Assembly (NCBI GenBank): GCA_963707145.1
Contig: CAVPOQ010000005.1
Span: 1 to 64,000, forward strand
Source of the DNA: RPQJ01 sp963707145
GTDB lineage: Bacteria; Pseudomonadota; Gammaproteobacteria; Steroidobacterales; Steroidobacteraceae
Reading direction: 5' to 3'
DNA: 64,000 nt
The number at the start of each line of letters is the position of its first letter. The first letter of the stretch is position 1. The notes under the pieces are model-generated. The model worked only from the letters and a program-made list of their open reading frames with translations. It made no database searches and was not told where the DNA came from. Below, piece by piece: positions 9,464-17,301 of this stretch. Position numbers and translations under genes: made by a program.

Positions 9464-10360
9464 ATGACCGCCAGGAACGGACGCTGGAAACTCGTCTGGA
9501 GCGATGAGTTCGACGGTGACCAGATCGACGAGACGAAGTGGGACTTCGAGCTCGGCAACGGGTTCTTCGACTACAAGAGCCACCAGTGGGTGCCAGGCTG
9601 GGGCAACGAGGAGCTGCAGTACTACACGCGGGAGCCGGACAACGTCCGCGTCCGGGACAGCCTGTTATACATCCGCGCATTGAAAGAACCGCTGCACGGT
9701 TGTGGCTACACCTCGGCGCGCATCAGGACGCGCAGGCGCGACGGGACGCCGCTGTTCAGCCAGCGTTACGGCAAGTTCGAGTTCCGCGCCAGGGTGCCAC
9801 ACGGCAAGGGACTGTGGCCCGCGATCTGGCTGCTGCCGCAGGACGACAAGTACGGCGGGTGGGCGGCCTCCGGCGAGATCGACGTGATGGAAATCGTCGG
9901 CGAGAAGCCGCACCAGTACCTCGGCACGGTCCATTTCGGGTCGACCTTCCCGAAGCGCGAACTCGTGACGCATGTGCACCAGTTCCCGCCCGGGCAGTCT
10001 GTCGGGGAGTTTCACGTCTATGCCGTGGAGTGGGAGCCGGGCGAGATCCGCTGGTCGGTGGACGGTGAGGTTTGGGCCACGCAGACGTTCTGGTGGAGTT
10101 GCAGCAGGCTGCGCGGCGGCAAAGGCGTCGTCGCGCGGAGCAGTGCGGACCTGAATCCGTGGCCTGCGCCGTTCGACCAGCCGTTCTACATCGTCATGAA
10201 CGTCGCCGTCGGCGGCAATTTTCCGGGCCTTCCGAACCCAGCGACCCAGTTTCCGGCCGAACTGGTTGTCGACTACGTGCGCGTCTACGACCGCGTGGGC
10301 GGGTACGGCGAGCTCGTGCCGCGCGGCAGAGGCCGTCTGCCGTACCAGAAGAAGCGCTGA
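9464..10360 (+). CDS. GH16-family beta-1,3-glucanase without signal peptide
   Basis: 298 residues forming one GH16 jelly-roll domain (WSDEFDG, GWGNEELQYYT, RYGKFEFRARVP, LWPAIWLLP). The active-site motif GEIDVMEIVG supplies nucleophile E138, D140 and acid/base E143. This spelling fits the laminarinase/beta-1,3(4)-glucanase branch. An in-frame stop 84 bases upstream of ATG 9464 rules out a longer N-terminus, and no signal peptide is present, so the enzyme as read is cytoplasmic. The 202-base gap before it holds no recognisable gene. It belongs to the glucan cluster and would trim imported oligosaccharides, or the export signal may have been lost. Confidence 0.9.
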   Translation: MTARNGRWKLVWSDEFDGDQIDETKWDFELGNGFFDYKSHQWVPGWGNEELQYYTREPDNVRVRDSLLYIRALKEPLHGCGYTSARIRTRRRDGTPLFSQRYGKFEFRARVPHGKGLWPAIWLLPQDDKYGGWAASGEIDVMEIVGEKPHQYLGTVHFGSTFPKRELVTHVHQFPPGQSVGEFHVYAVEWEPGEIRWSVDGEVWATQTFWWSCSRLRGGKGVVARSSADLNPWPAPFDQPFYIVMNVAVGGNFPGLPNPATQFPAELVVDYVRVYDRVGGYGELVPRGRGRLPYQKKR

Positions 10361-10396
10361 ACAGATCGCGCCCGGGTGGCGCGTGCGGGGGACCTC

Positions 10397-12244
10397 GTGA
10401 ACACCACAGACTCCAAGCTCTCCGTCTCCGAGAAGGTCGGCTACGGGCTCGGCGATCTCGCGTCGAACATGTTCTGGCAGATGTTCGCGATCTTCATGGC
10501 GAAGTTCTACACGGACGTGTTCCTGCTCGGCGCTGCCACGATGGGAACGATGATGCTGGTGACGCGAGTCGCCGACGCGTTCTTCGACCCGATGATCGGT
10601 ACCATCGCCGACCGCACCCAGACTCGCTGGGGGCACTTCAGGCCGTATCTCATCTGGATGGCGATCCCCATGGCCGCGACTGCGGTCCTCGCGTTCACGG
10701 CGCCGGACCTCGACGGCACGGCCCGCACGGTCTACGCCTACGTAACCTTGATGCTGATGATGATCGCCTACTCGGCGATCAACATCCCGTACTCCGCTCT
10801 GCTCGGCGTGCTGACTCCAGACTCCAAGGAGCGCACCAGCGTCACCTCCTACCGCTTCGTGATGGCGCTGATTCCTGTGTTCATCATCGTCAACCTGACC
10901 CTGCCGATGGTGCGCTTCTTCGGTGGCAGCGACACGTCGGCTTATGGCTGGCAGATGACGATGCTCGTCTATTCGATCTTCGCGGTGCTGCTCTACTTCG
11001 CGACGTTCGCCCTGACGCGCGAGCGGGTGCAGCCGCCTCCGAAGCAGGAGACCTCGCTGGCAGCCGATCTCAAGGACCTGCTTCGCAATCGGCCATGGGT
11101 GGTCCTGTGCGGCGTCGGCATTGCTGCGCTGACGTTCGGCAACATCCGCAACACGGTGACGATCTTCTACTTCGAGAACGTCGTGCCGGGCGGCGACGGC
11201 TACTTCGGCCCGGTGATGACGACCGGGGCGATCGCCTTCATCCTCGGCGTGATGGCGACGTCGCCGCTCGCGAAGCGCTTCGGCAAGCGCAACTTCTACC
11301 TCGTCTCGATGTCTGTGACGGCGCTGCTCACGTTCGGCTTCTACTTCGTGCCGCCGGAGAACATCAAGCTCGTCTGGGCGGCCAACACGATCATCAACTT
11401 CTGCGCCGCCCCGACCGCGCCCCTGGTCTGGGCGATGTATGCCGACACCGCGGACTACTCGGAGTGGAAATGGGGCCGGCGTGCCACGGGGTTGGTGTTC
11501 TCCGCGGCCTCGTTCGCGCAGAAGCTGGGCTGGGCGATCGGCGGGGCCGGGGCTGGCTGGCTGCTGGCCTACTTCGGCTACCTTCCGAACGTCGCGCAGA
11601 GCCCCCGCACGATCCACGGCATCGTGTTGATGATGAGCGTGATTCCTGCCATCGCCGCCGTCGCCGCGGTCGCGGCACTGTGGTTCTACGAGATCGACGA
11701 GGAAACCGTGAAGCGCATGTCGGCCGACCTCGAGGCGCGACGCGGACCCGAGCCGATCGAGGGCGTCATGCCGGCAACGCCGGTGCTGCCTACGGCGCTG
11801 CCGGCCGCCGCGCTCGCCGAGCACCCGGAGGTCGTGGCCGGCCGTTCCGCGTCCGGCACGACGGACGCGGGGCCGACGGCCCCGACCCGGAGGGCCGCCC
11901 CTTCCGCACCGCGGATTCCAGCGCTGGCGGCGGGACATCCTGGTGGCGCCGCCCCGGCGCCGACGGCGCTTTCACCTGAGCAGCTCGCTGATCTGGCCGG
12001 TGAGTTCGCCGCAAGCGCTGCACGCAGGCGTGCACGGGTTGTGTTTCAGCCCGTACCTCGAGGGCCAGTCGCCCGGCTCGCTGGTGGACGAGCCGCAGAT
12101 CCGCGCACGTCTCGGCATCATCCGGCCGTACACGCGTTGGGTGCGCAGCTTCTCCTGCACGGATGGGCACGAACGGACCCCCCGCATCGCGCACGAATTC
12201 GGCATGAAGACCCTGGTGGGCGCCTGGCTCGGGACGGACCGTGA
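10397..12244 (+). CDS. GPH/MFS-family sugar:cation symporter (3' end doubtful)
   Basis: Starts at GTG 10397 with GGGGGA 6 bases upstream. Residues 1-450 form a 12-helix glycoside-pentoside-hexuronide symporter (KVGYGLGDLASNMFWQM, DAFFDPMIGTIADRTQTRWGHFRPYL, ADTADYSEWKWGRRATG). It would import glucose or glucan oligosaccharides with a cation. The last helix ends near 11690. After about 11760 the frame is Pro/Ala/Arg-rich and overlaps the next GH17 gene by over 240 bases. A stop in the +1 frame at 11977 would give a normal length of about 527 residues. A single-base indel between 11700 and 11970 is therefore likely, and the printed 615-residue product is probably wrong at its end. Confidence 0.8.
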   Translation: MNTTDSKLSVSEKVGYGLGDLASNMFWQMFAIFMAKFYTDVFLLGAATMGTMMLVTRVADAFFDPMIGTIADRTQTRWGHFRPYLIWMAIPMAATAVLAFTAPDLDGTARTVYAYVTLMLMMIAYSAINIPYSALLGVLTPDSKERTSVTSYRFVMALIPVFIIVNLTLPMVRFFGGSDTSAYGWQMTMLVYSIFAVLLYFATFALTRERVQPPPKQETSLAADLKDLLRNRPWVVLCGVGIAALTFGNIRNTVTIFYFENVVPGGDGYFGPVMTTGAIAFILGVMATSPLAKRFGKRNFYLVSMSVTALLTFGFYFVPPENIKLVWAANTIINFCAAPTAPLVWAMYADTADYSEWKWGRRATGLVFSAASFAQKLGWAIGGAGAGWLLAYFGYLPNVAQSPRTIHGIVLMMSVIPAIAAVAAVAALWFYEIDEETVKRMSADLEARRGPEPIEGVMPATPVLPTALPAAALAEHPEVVAGRSASGTTDAGPTAPTRRAAPSAPRIPALAAGHPGGAAPAPTALSPEQLADLAGEFAASAARRRARVVFQPVPRGPVARLAGGRAADPRTSRHHPAVHALGAQLLLHGWARTDPPHRARIRHEDPGGRLARDGP

Positions 12245-12815
12245 GATCAACGAGCGCGAGATCGCGGGCGCGATCGAGCTTGCGAGAGCAGGGCACGTGG
12301 ACATCCTCGCCGTGGGCAACGAGGTCCTGCTGCGCGAGGACATGTCGGAAGACGAGCTGCTCGGCTACATAGAGCGCGTCAAGCAGGCGGTGCCGGCCGG
12401 ATTGCCGGTCGGATATGTCGATGCGTACTACATATTCGAGCGCCATCCGCGGATCACGGCGGCCAGCGACGTCCTGCTGACCAACTGCTACCCGTTCTGG
12501 GAAGGCTGCCCGCGCGACCAGGCCATCGCGTACATGCAGAGCATGTACCAGCGCACCGTGGCGGTTGCTGCCGGCAAGAAAGTCATCATCAGTGAGACCG
12601 GCTGGCCACACACCGGCACGGCATTCCACGGAGCCCTGCCGTCGGTGGATGGCGCCATGCGTTACTTCATCGACACCTTCCGCTGGGCCCGCCAGGACGG
12701 AGTCGAGGTCTTCTACTTCGCGGCGTTCGACGAGGCCTGGAAGGTGGGCGCCGAGGGCGACGTCGGGGCCTACTGGGGCCTGTGGGACAAGAACGGCCAG
12801 CCCAAGTACGTCTGA
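12000..12815 (+). CDS. GH17-type beta-1,3-glucan hydrolase, first copy
   Basis: A single GH17-like TIM-barrel domain of about 270 residues, beginning HGLCFSPYLEGQSPG and ending DKNGQPKYV. AVGNEVL carries the probable acid/base E108 and ISETGWPH the nucleophile E199. FYFAAFDEAWK closes the barrel. There is no signal peptide. The start is uncertain: GTG codons at 11943, 12000 and 12030 are possible and none has a clear ribosome site, because the 5' end overlaps the doubtful end of the transporter gene. It probably acts in the cytoplasm on imported beta-1,3-glucan oligosaccharides. A second, more divergent GH17 gene follows 18 bases later. Confidence 0.85.
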   Translation: MSSPQALHAGVHGLCFSPYLEGQSPGSLVDEPQIRARLGIIRPYTRWVRSFSCTDGHERTPRIAHEFGMKTLVGAWLGTDREINEREIAGAIELARAGHVDILAVGNEVLLREDMSEDELLGYIERVKQAVPAGLPVGYVDAYYIFERHPRITAASDVLLTNCYPFWEGCPRDQAIAYMQSMYQRTVAVAAGKKVIISETGWPHTGTAFHGALPSVDGAMRYFIDTFRWARQDGVEVFYFAAFDEAWKVGAEGDVGAYWGLWDKNGQPKYV

Positions 12816-12833
12816 GAACGGGATTGTATCGGC

Positions 12834-13776
12834 ATGCTCAAACTTCCAGGCGGCAACGCCATCTGCTACTCCGGTTACCGGCGCGGCCAGAGCCCGGCCG
12901 ACAGGATCTATCCGACCTTGGCGGAGATCCGCGAGGATCTGCACATCCTGCAGAAGAACTGGCGGCTGCTGCGCCTGTACGACTGCAGCGTGCACGCCGA
13001 ACGCCTGCTGGAGGTGATCCGACGCGACCGGCTCGACTTCAAGGTGATGCTGGGCGCCCATCTGGCGGCCGAGATGAACAACTTCGGTTGCCCGTGGGGT
13101 GCCACCTGCAGCGAATCGCAGCTCGAAGCCAACGTTGCCGAGAACGATGCCGAGGTGGATCGACTCATCACCCTTGCGCGACATCACGACGACATCGTGT
13201 TTGCAGTGGCCGTTGGCAACGAGACGACGGTCGACTGGACTGATCATTTCGTGCCGGTCGAGCGGATGATCGAACTCGTGCGCCGCGTGAAGCGCGAGGT
13301 TCCGCAGCCCGTGACCTTCTGCGAGAACTACGTTCCGTGGCAGGACAAGCTGCGCCCCCTGGCGCGCGAACTCGATTTCATCTCGCTGCACACGTACCCG
13401 GTGTGGGAGTACAAACACGTGCACGACGCACTCGACTACTCCAAGGACAATTACCGCAGCGTCGCCCGCCTGTACCCGGACAAGCCGGTGGTCATCTCGG
13501 AGGCGGGCTGGGCCACGAACTCCAACGGCCGCGGCATCTGCCCGGAAAACACGTCGGAGGACCTGCAGGCGATCTACTTACGGAGACTTGATGGACTGGA
13601 CGGGCCGGGAGGGAATCCTGACATTCGTGTTCGAGGCCTTCGACGAACCCTGGAAGGGCTCGCCGGACCCCCTGGAGCCCGAGAAGCACTGGGGACTGTT
13701 CACGGTGGATCGGGAGCCCAAGAAGGTCATGCAGTCGCGCTATCCGGAACTGCTGGGCCGCCGGCGGACGGCGTAG
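12834..13776 (+). CDS. GH17-type beta-1,3-glucan hydrolase, second copy (frameshifted)
   Basis: Starts MLKLPGGNAICYSGYRRGQS. AVGNETTVDW gives acid/base E130 and ISEAGWATN the nucleophile E223. The frame stays GH17-like to DLQAIY near 13578. The next base pairs read out of frame, and the family sequence resumes in the +1 frame from ATG 13591 (MDWTGREGILTFVFEAFDEP) to the stop at 13776. Removing one G at 13590 joins the two halves into LQAIYLRRLMDWTGREG, a normal GH17 of about 313 residues. Left uncorrected, the first frame runs to 13823 as nonsense. No signal peptide, so probably cytoplasmic. Last gene of the cluster driven from 1541. Confidence 0.83.
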
Positions 13777-13819
13777 CGTGGTTGCCGCTTTGCAGCAAAT
13801 CATTGCCCTGGCGGCTTGA

Positions 13820-13849
13820 TTGACACGGATGACATGGCCTGTGTAAATT
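13820..13849 (+). promoter_or_regulatory. Promoter of the large binding lipoprotein
   Basis: TTGACA (13820-13825), then TAAATT (13844-13849) after 18 bases. Operator 3 lies 7 bases further on. The box order matches the promoters at 226-256 and 1541-1570. Confidence 0.65.
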
Positions 13850-13856
13850 CGGCCTT

Positions 13857-13868
13857 GAAAGCGCTTTC
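13857..13868 (+). promoter_or_regulatory. LacI-type operator 3
   Basis: GAAAGCGCTTTC, identical to operator 1, placed just after the promoter at 13820-13849 and 84 bases before the start of the lipoprotein gene at 13952. It gives that gene its own LacI-controlled unit apart from the main cluster. Confidence 0.8.
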
Positions 13869-13951
13869 GGAAAGGGGGCTCTCCTGTGCCTGTTGCACCA
13901 GTGGGCGCCTCCCTCACCTTCTGCATCGGATACCGTCTCGGGAGACGCCAC

Positions 13952-16900
13952 ATGACATTCCCCAAGCAGATCTCTCTGCTCGCACTTGCAGCCTGCCTGG
14001 GCCTGGTCCTCGTCGGGTGTCAGCCGTCCGATCCGAACTCGCCGAACGTCAAGCAACTGACCTCGATCGCGGTCACGCCCAACCCGGTGAACATGGAAAT
14101 TGGCGGCGTGCGGGCGCTGACCGTCACCGGAACTCTCGAGGACAACTCCACCTACGTCGTCACGTTCGGGTCCACCTTTACTTCATCCGCCCCGGCGATC
14201 GCCAGGGTCGATGCCGCTACCGGTTACGTGACCGCAGTCGCCGCCGGGAACGCGACGGTCACGGCGAAGCACACCGAGTCTGGAAAGACAGCCACGACGG
14301 CGGTCACCGTCTCCCCGCTGCGCGTGACCTCGATCGCCGTCACCCCGGCGACGAATAGCCTGGCCGTGGGCGCCACCCAGGCGCTGACCGTGACGGCCAC
14401 ATACAACAACTTGACGACCGGTCCGGTGACCGACGCCTCCACCTTCGTTTCGTCCAACCCGGCCGTCGCCACTGTCGCTGTCACGGGCGTCGTCACTGCA
14501 CTCGCCGAGGGAACCGCGACGGTCACTGCCACGCACACCCCGTCGGGCAAGACCGGTACGGCGGCCGTGACCGTCAGTGCGGTCCCCGTCGTCAGTGCGT
14601 TCAAAGACATCGACTTCGACACGGCGGGTGTCACCTACACGCTGACGGGCTTCGGCGGCGCCGAGGACTCGACGCTGGTGCCCGACCCGACCGGCGCCAG
14701 CAACACGGCAGCGAGGGTGGTGAAGTCGGCGACCGCCGAGCTGTATGCCGGCACGACGGTATCGACCGGGCCCAACTTCACCGTCGGCACGATCGCGTTC
14801 ACCGCGACCGACACCCGGATGACAGTGCGCGTGTACTCGCCGAAGGTGGGCATCCCGGTGCGGCTCAAGGTGGAGGATGCGGCGGATCCGACCCGTTCGG
14901 TCGAGACCGAAGTGCTCACCACCAAGGCCAATGCCTGGGAGACGCTGACCTTCGACTTCTCCAAGCCAGTTGCAGGCACTCCGGCTCTGAACCTGTCCTA
15001 CAACTACAACAAGCTCTCGATCTTCTTCGACTTCGGCAAGACCGGCGCGGCGGGTGGCGCCGGCACCTACTACTTCGACGACGTGTTCTTCGTCACCGGC
15101 AGCAGTGGGCCCTCGGGCAACACCGGGACCTGCAGCGCGCCGTGCATCGACTTCGCGAGCCCCGACGTCAAGTACGAGCCGTTCGAGGGCCTGGTGTCGG
15201 CTGCGCAGTCGGACGACCCGGTCGATGCGAGCAACAAGGTGGCGAAGTTCGTGAAGGGCCCGGCGGGCCAGCCGTGGGCCGGTGCAACGATCTACACCGT
15301 GGCGGCGGACAAGTCGGTGCCGAAGTTCGACCTCTCGACGAACAAGGTGGTGACCCTGCGCGTCTATGCGCCTGCGGCCGGTCTGACGGTGCGCCTGAAG
15401 CTGGAGGACGCCGCGAACACCGCCGTGTACCTGGAGAAGGACGCCCTCACCACCAAGGCGAACGAGTGGGAGACGTTGTCGTTCGACTTCGCGACGCCGG
15501 TCAACGGGGTCTACAACCCGGCCAACACCTACAACAAGGTGAGCGTGTTCCCCGTGTTCTCGACCACCGCGCCGCCGGCCAGCAACCTCACCTTCTACTT
15601 CGACGAACTGAAGTACTCGACGACCGGCGCAGGCATGGACTCCGGCAACACGGGGACCTGCAGCGCCCCGTGCATCGACTTCGCGAGCCCTGACGTCAAG
15701 TACGAGCCGTTCGAGGGCCTGGTGTCGGCTGCGCAGTCGGACGACCCGGTCGATGCGAGCAACAAGGTGGCGAAGTTCGTGAAGGGCCCGACGGGCCAGC
15801 CGTGGGCCGGTGCAACGATCTACACCGTGGCGGCGGACAAGTCGGTGCCGAAGTTCGACCTCTCGACGAACAAGGTGGTGACCCTGCGCGTCTATGCGCC
15901 GGCGGCCGGCCAGTCGGTGCGCCTGAAGCTGGAGGACGCCGCGAACACAGCCGTGTACCTGGAGAAGGACGCCCTCACCACCAAGGCGAACAAGTGGGAG
16001 ACGTTGTCGTTCGACTTCGCGACGCCGGTCAACGGGGTCTACAACCCGGCCAACACCTACAACAAGGTGAGCCTGTTCCCCGTGTTCTCGACCACCGCGC
16101 CGCCGGCCAGCAACCTCACCTTCTACTTCGACGAGTTGAAGTACACGACCACCGGCGCCGGCCCGGGCTCCGGCAGTACCGGGACCTGTACGGGCACCGC
16201 CTGCGTCGATTTCTCCGAGCCGGGCATCGGCTTCGAGCCATTCGAGAACCAGGGTGGCGGCACGGTAGCGATCGTGGACGATCCGAACGATGCGGCCAAC
16301 AAGGTGGTGAAGTTCGTCAAGAAGGTGGGCGACGGCGACTACTTCGGCACGACCATCACCGGTCTCGGTGGTTCCGTGGTGCTCACCGCGACCGAGAAGA
16401 CCGTCACGATGCGCGTGTACTCGCCGGCCGTGGGCACGAACTTCCTGCTCAAGTTCGAGGGCGGCACTGGCGGACCGCCGGTCACCGAGAAGGATGCGGC
16501 GACGACAACGGCGGGGGGCTGGGAGACCCTGACCTTTGTCATGCCGGATGCCGGCACCTTCACGAAGGTCGTGCTGTTCCCGCACGGCCGCAGTTCCGTC
16601 ACTGCCGACACGACCATGTACGTCGATGAACTGAAGTTCCCCGCGTTCAGCACCGGCGGCGCGTCGTCGGCTTTCGCCAGCAATTACTCGCAACTGGATG
16701 CCGTGAACTGGAAATCCACCGAAGGGGGCGATGCCGGCACCTACATAGACACCAGCGTGGCCACGCAGTACTGGTGGAACGGCGTCGCGACCGCCGACGC
16801 GACTCCGAGTTTCTACTTCGGCTACGGCATCGACATCAACGCCAAACCCTGGGGTTTTGGCGCCTTCGTCAAGGCGCCCGGCAATGGCACGGCGGACGTC

Positions 16901-17242
16901 TCCGGCAAGGCGAATCTGAAGATCGCGGTCTGGGGCAACGACGAGCTGATGAACACGGGCCCCACGCTGACGTTGATCCTGAAGGGGCCGACGGTCGCCG
17001 GATGCACATCGGAACTGAAGAGCAGCGTTGCGGTCGCTGCGCCCGGTGTGCAGAACTACACGGTGGCGCTCGGCTCGTTTACGCTGCAGACAGCTTGCGC
17101 TTACGCGTCGGTCGCTGCGGCCCTGGCCGCCGGAGTCAACGAGGTCCACATCCAGGTGCTGGGCACCAATGTCCAGTACGTCACGGGCACCCCGCCGAAC
17201 TTCGCCAATGGCCTGAACGTCGGCCCGATCTCGTTCAACTGA
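13952..17242 (+). CDS. Large multi-module glycan-binding lipoprotein, no catalytic domain
   Basis: 1096 residues. GGGAGA lies 6 bases before ATG 13952, and the signal peptide ends in lipobox LVGC with Cys23. Domain order: two Big_2-type Ig domains (residues about 34-120 and 125-213; LTSIAVTP and VTSIAVTP starts), one module of the first type (218-383), two almost identical modules of the second type (389-563 and 565-740), a divergent third copy (741-903), and a C-terminal domain (905-1096) shared with the GH17 lipoprotein at 1774. No GH motif is present anywhere. The architecture and own LacI operator suggest a surface protein that captures beta-1,3-glucan, analogous in role to SusE/SGBP proteins but unrelated to them as far as I can see. 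Confidence 0.85.
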   Translation: MTFPKQISLLALAACLGLVLVGCQPSDPNSPNVKQLTSIAVTPNPVNMEIGGVRALTVTGTLEDNSTYVVTFGSTFTSSAPAIARVDAATGYVTAVAAGNATVTAKHTESGKTATTAVTVSPLRVTSIAVTPATNSLAVGATQALTVTATYNNLTTGPVTDASTFVSSNPAVATVAVTGVVTALAEGTATVTATHTPSGKTGTAAVTVSAVPVVSAFKDIDFDTAGVTYTLTGFGGAEDSTLVPDPTGASNTAARVVKSATAELYAGTTVSTGPNFTVGTIAFTATDTRMTVRVYSPKVGIPVRLKVEDAADPTRSVETEVLTTKANAWETLTFDFSKPVAGTPALNLSYNYNKLSIFFDFGKTGAAGGAGTYYFDDVFFVTGSSGPSGNTGTCSAPCIDFASPDVKYEPFEGLVSAAQSDDPVDASNKVAKFVKGPAGQPWAGATIYTVAADKSVPKFDLSTNKVVTLRVYAPAAGLTVRLKLEDAANTAVYLEKDALTTKANEWETLSFDFATPVNGVYNPANTYNKVSVFPVFSTTAPPASNLTFYFDELKYSTTGAGMDSGNTGTCSAPCIDFASPDVKYEPFEGLVSAAQSDDPVDASNKVAKFVKGPTGQPWAGATIYTVAADKSVPKFDLSTNKVVTLRVYAPAAGQSVRLKLEDAANTAVYLEKDALTTKANKWETLSFDFATPVNGVYNPANTYNKVSLFPVFSTTAPPASNLTFYFDELKYTTTGAGPGSGSTGTCTGTACVDFSEPGIGFEPFENQGGGTVAIVDDPNDAANKVVKFVKKVGDGDYFGTTITGLGGSVVLTATEKTVTMRVYSPAVGTNFLLKFEGGTGGPPVTEKDAATTTAGGWETLTFVMPDAGTFTKVVLFPHGRSSVTADTTMYVDELKFPAFSTGGASSAFASNYSQLDAVNWKSTEGGDAGTYIDTSVATQYWWNGVATADATPSFYFGYGIDINAKPWGFGAFVKAPGNGTADVSGKANLKIAVWGNDELMNTGPTLTLILKGPTVAGCTSELKSSVAVAAPGVQNYTVALGSFTLQTACAYASVAAALAAGVNEVHIQVLGTNVQYVTGTPPNFANGLNVGPISFN
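15116..16171 (+). repeat. Tandem repeat of a 528-base module inside the lipoprotein gene
   Basis: Copies at 15116-15643 and 15644-16171, exactly 528 bases (176 codons) each and well over 90% identical by eye. The next 528-base unit, from 16172, starts in the same phase (CSGSTGTC-like turn) but has diverged strongly. The first copy also matches 4321-4835. Frame-preserving repeats of this kind can expand, contract or convert by recombination. Confidence 0.9.
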
Positions 17243-17262
17243 GCCGGGATCCGCACGCATGG

Positions 17263-17301
17263 CGTCCCGCTCTGGTGCCTTCGAGGCATCAGCGCGGGAC
17301 G
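17263..17301. terminator. Hairpin between convergent genes, possible two-way terminator
   Basis: CGTCCCGC (17263-17270) pairs with GCGGGACG (17294-17301), and inside it TGGTGCCT pairs with AGGCATCA with one G-U. The loop is only three bases. It lies after the lipoprotein stop at 17242 and overlaps the last codons of the opposing GH30 gene. There is no T-run on the plus side, so terminator function is inferred from position and stem strength. Confidence 0.5.

Noticed and set aside
9665..11938. 757-codon open frame on the minus strand
   Set aside because: Arg/His-rich shadow of the GH16 and transporter genes; no conserved motif.
12011..12022. GCAAGCGCTGCA resembling the LacI operator
   Set aside because: Only one half matches, the TTTC arm is missing, and it lies inside coding sequence without a promoter.
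13588..13776. Separate small gene after the second GH17 gene
   Set aside because: Its sequence is the missing GH17 C-terminus; one extra base joins the two.
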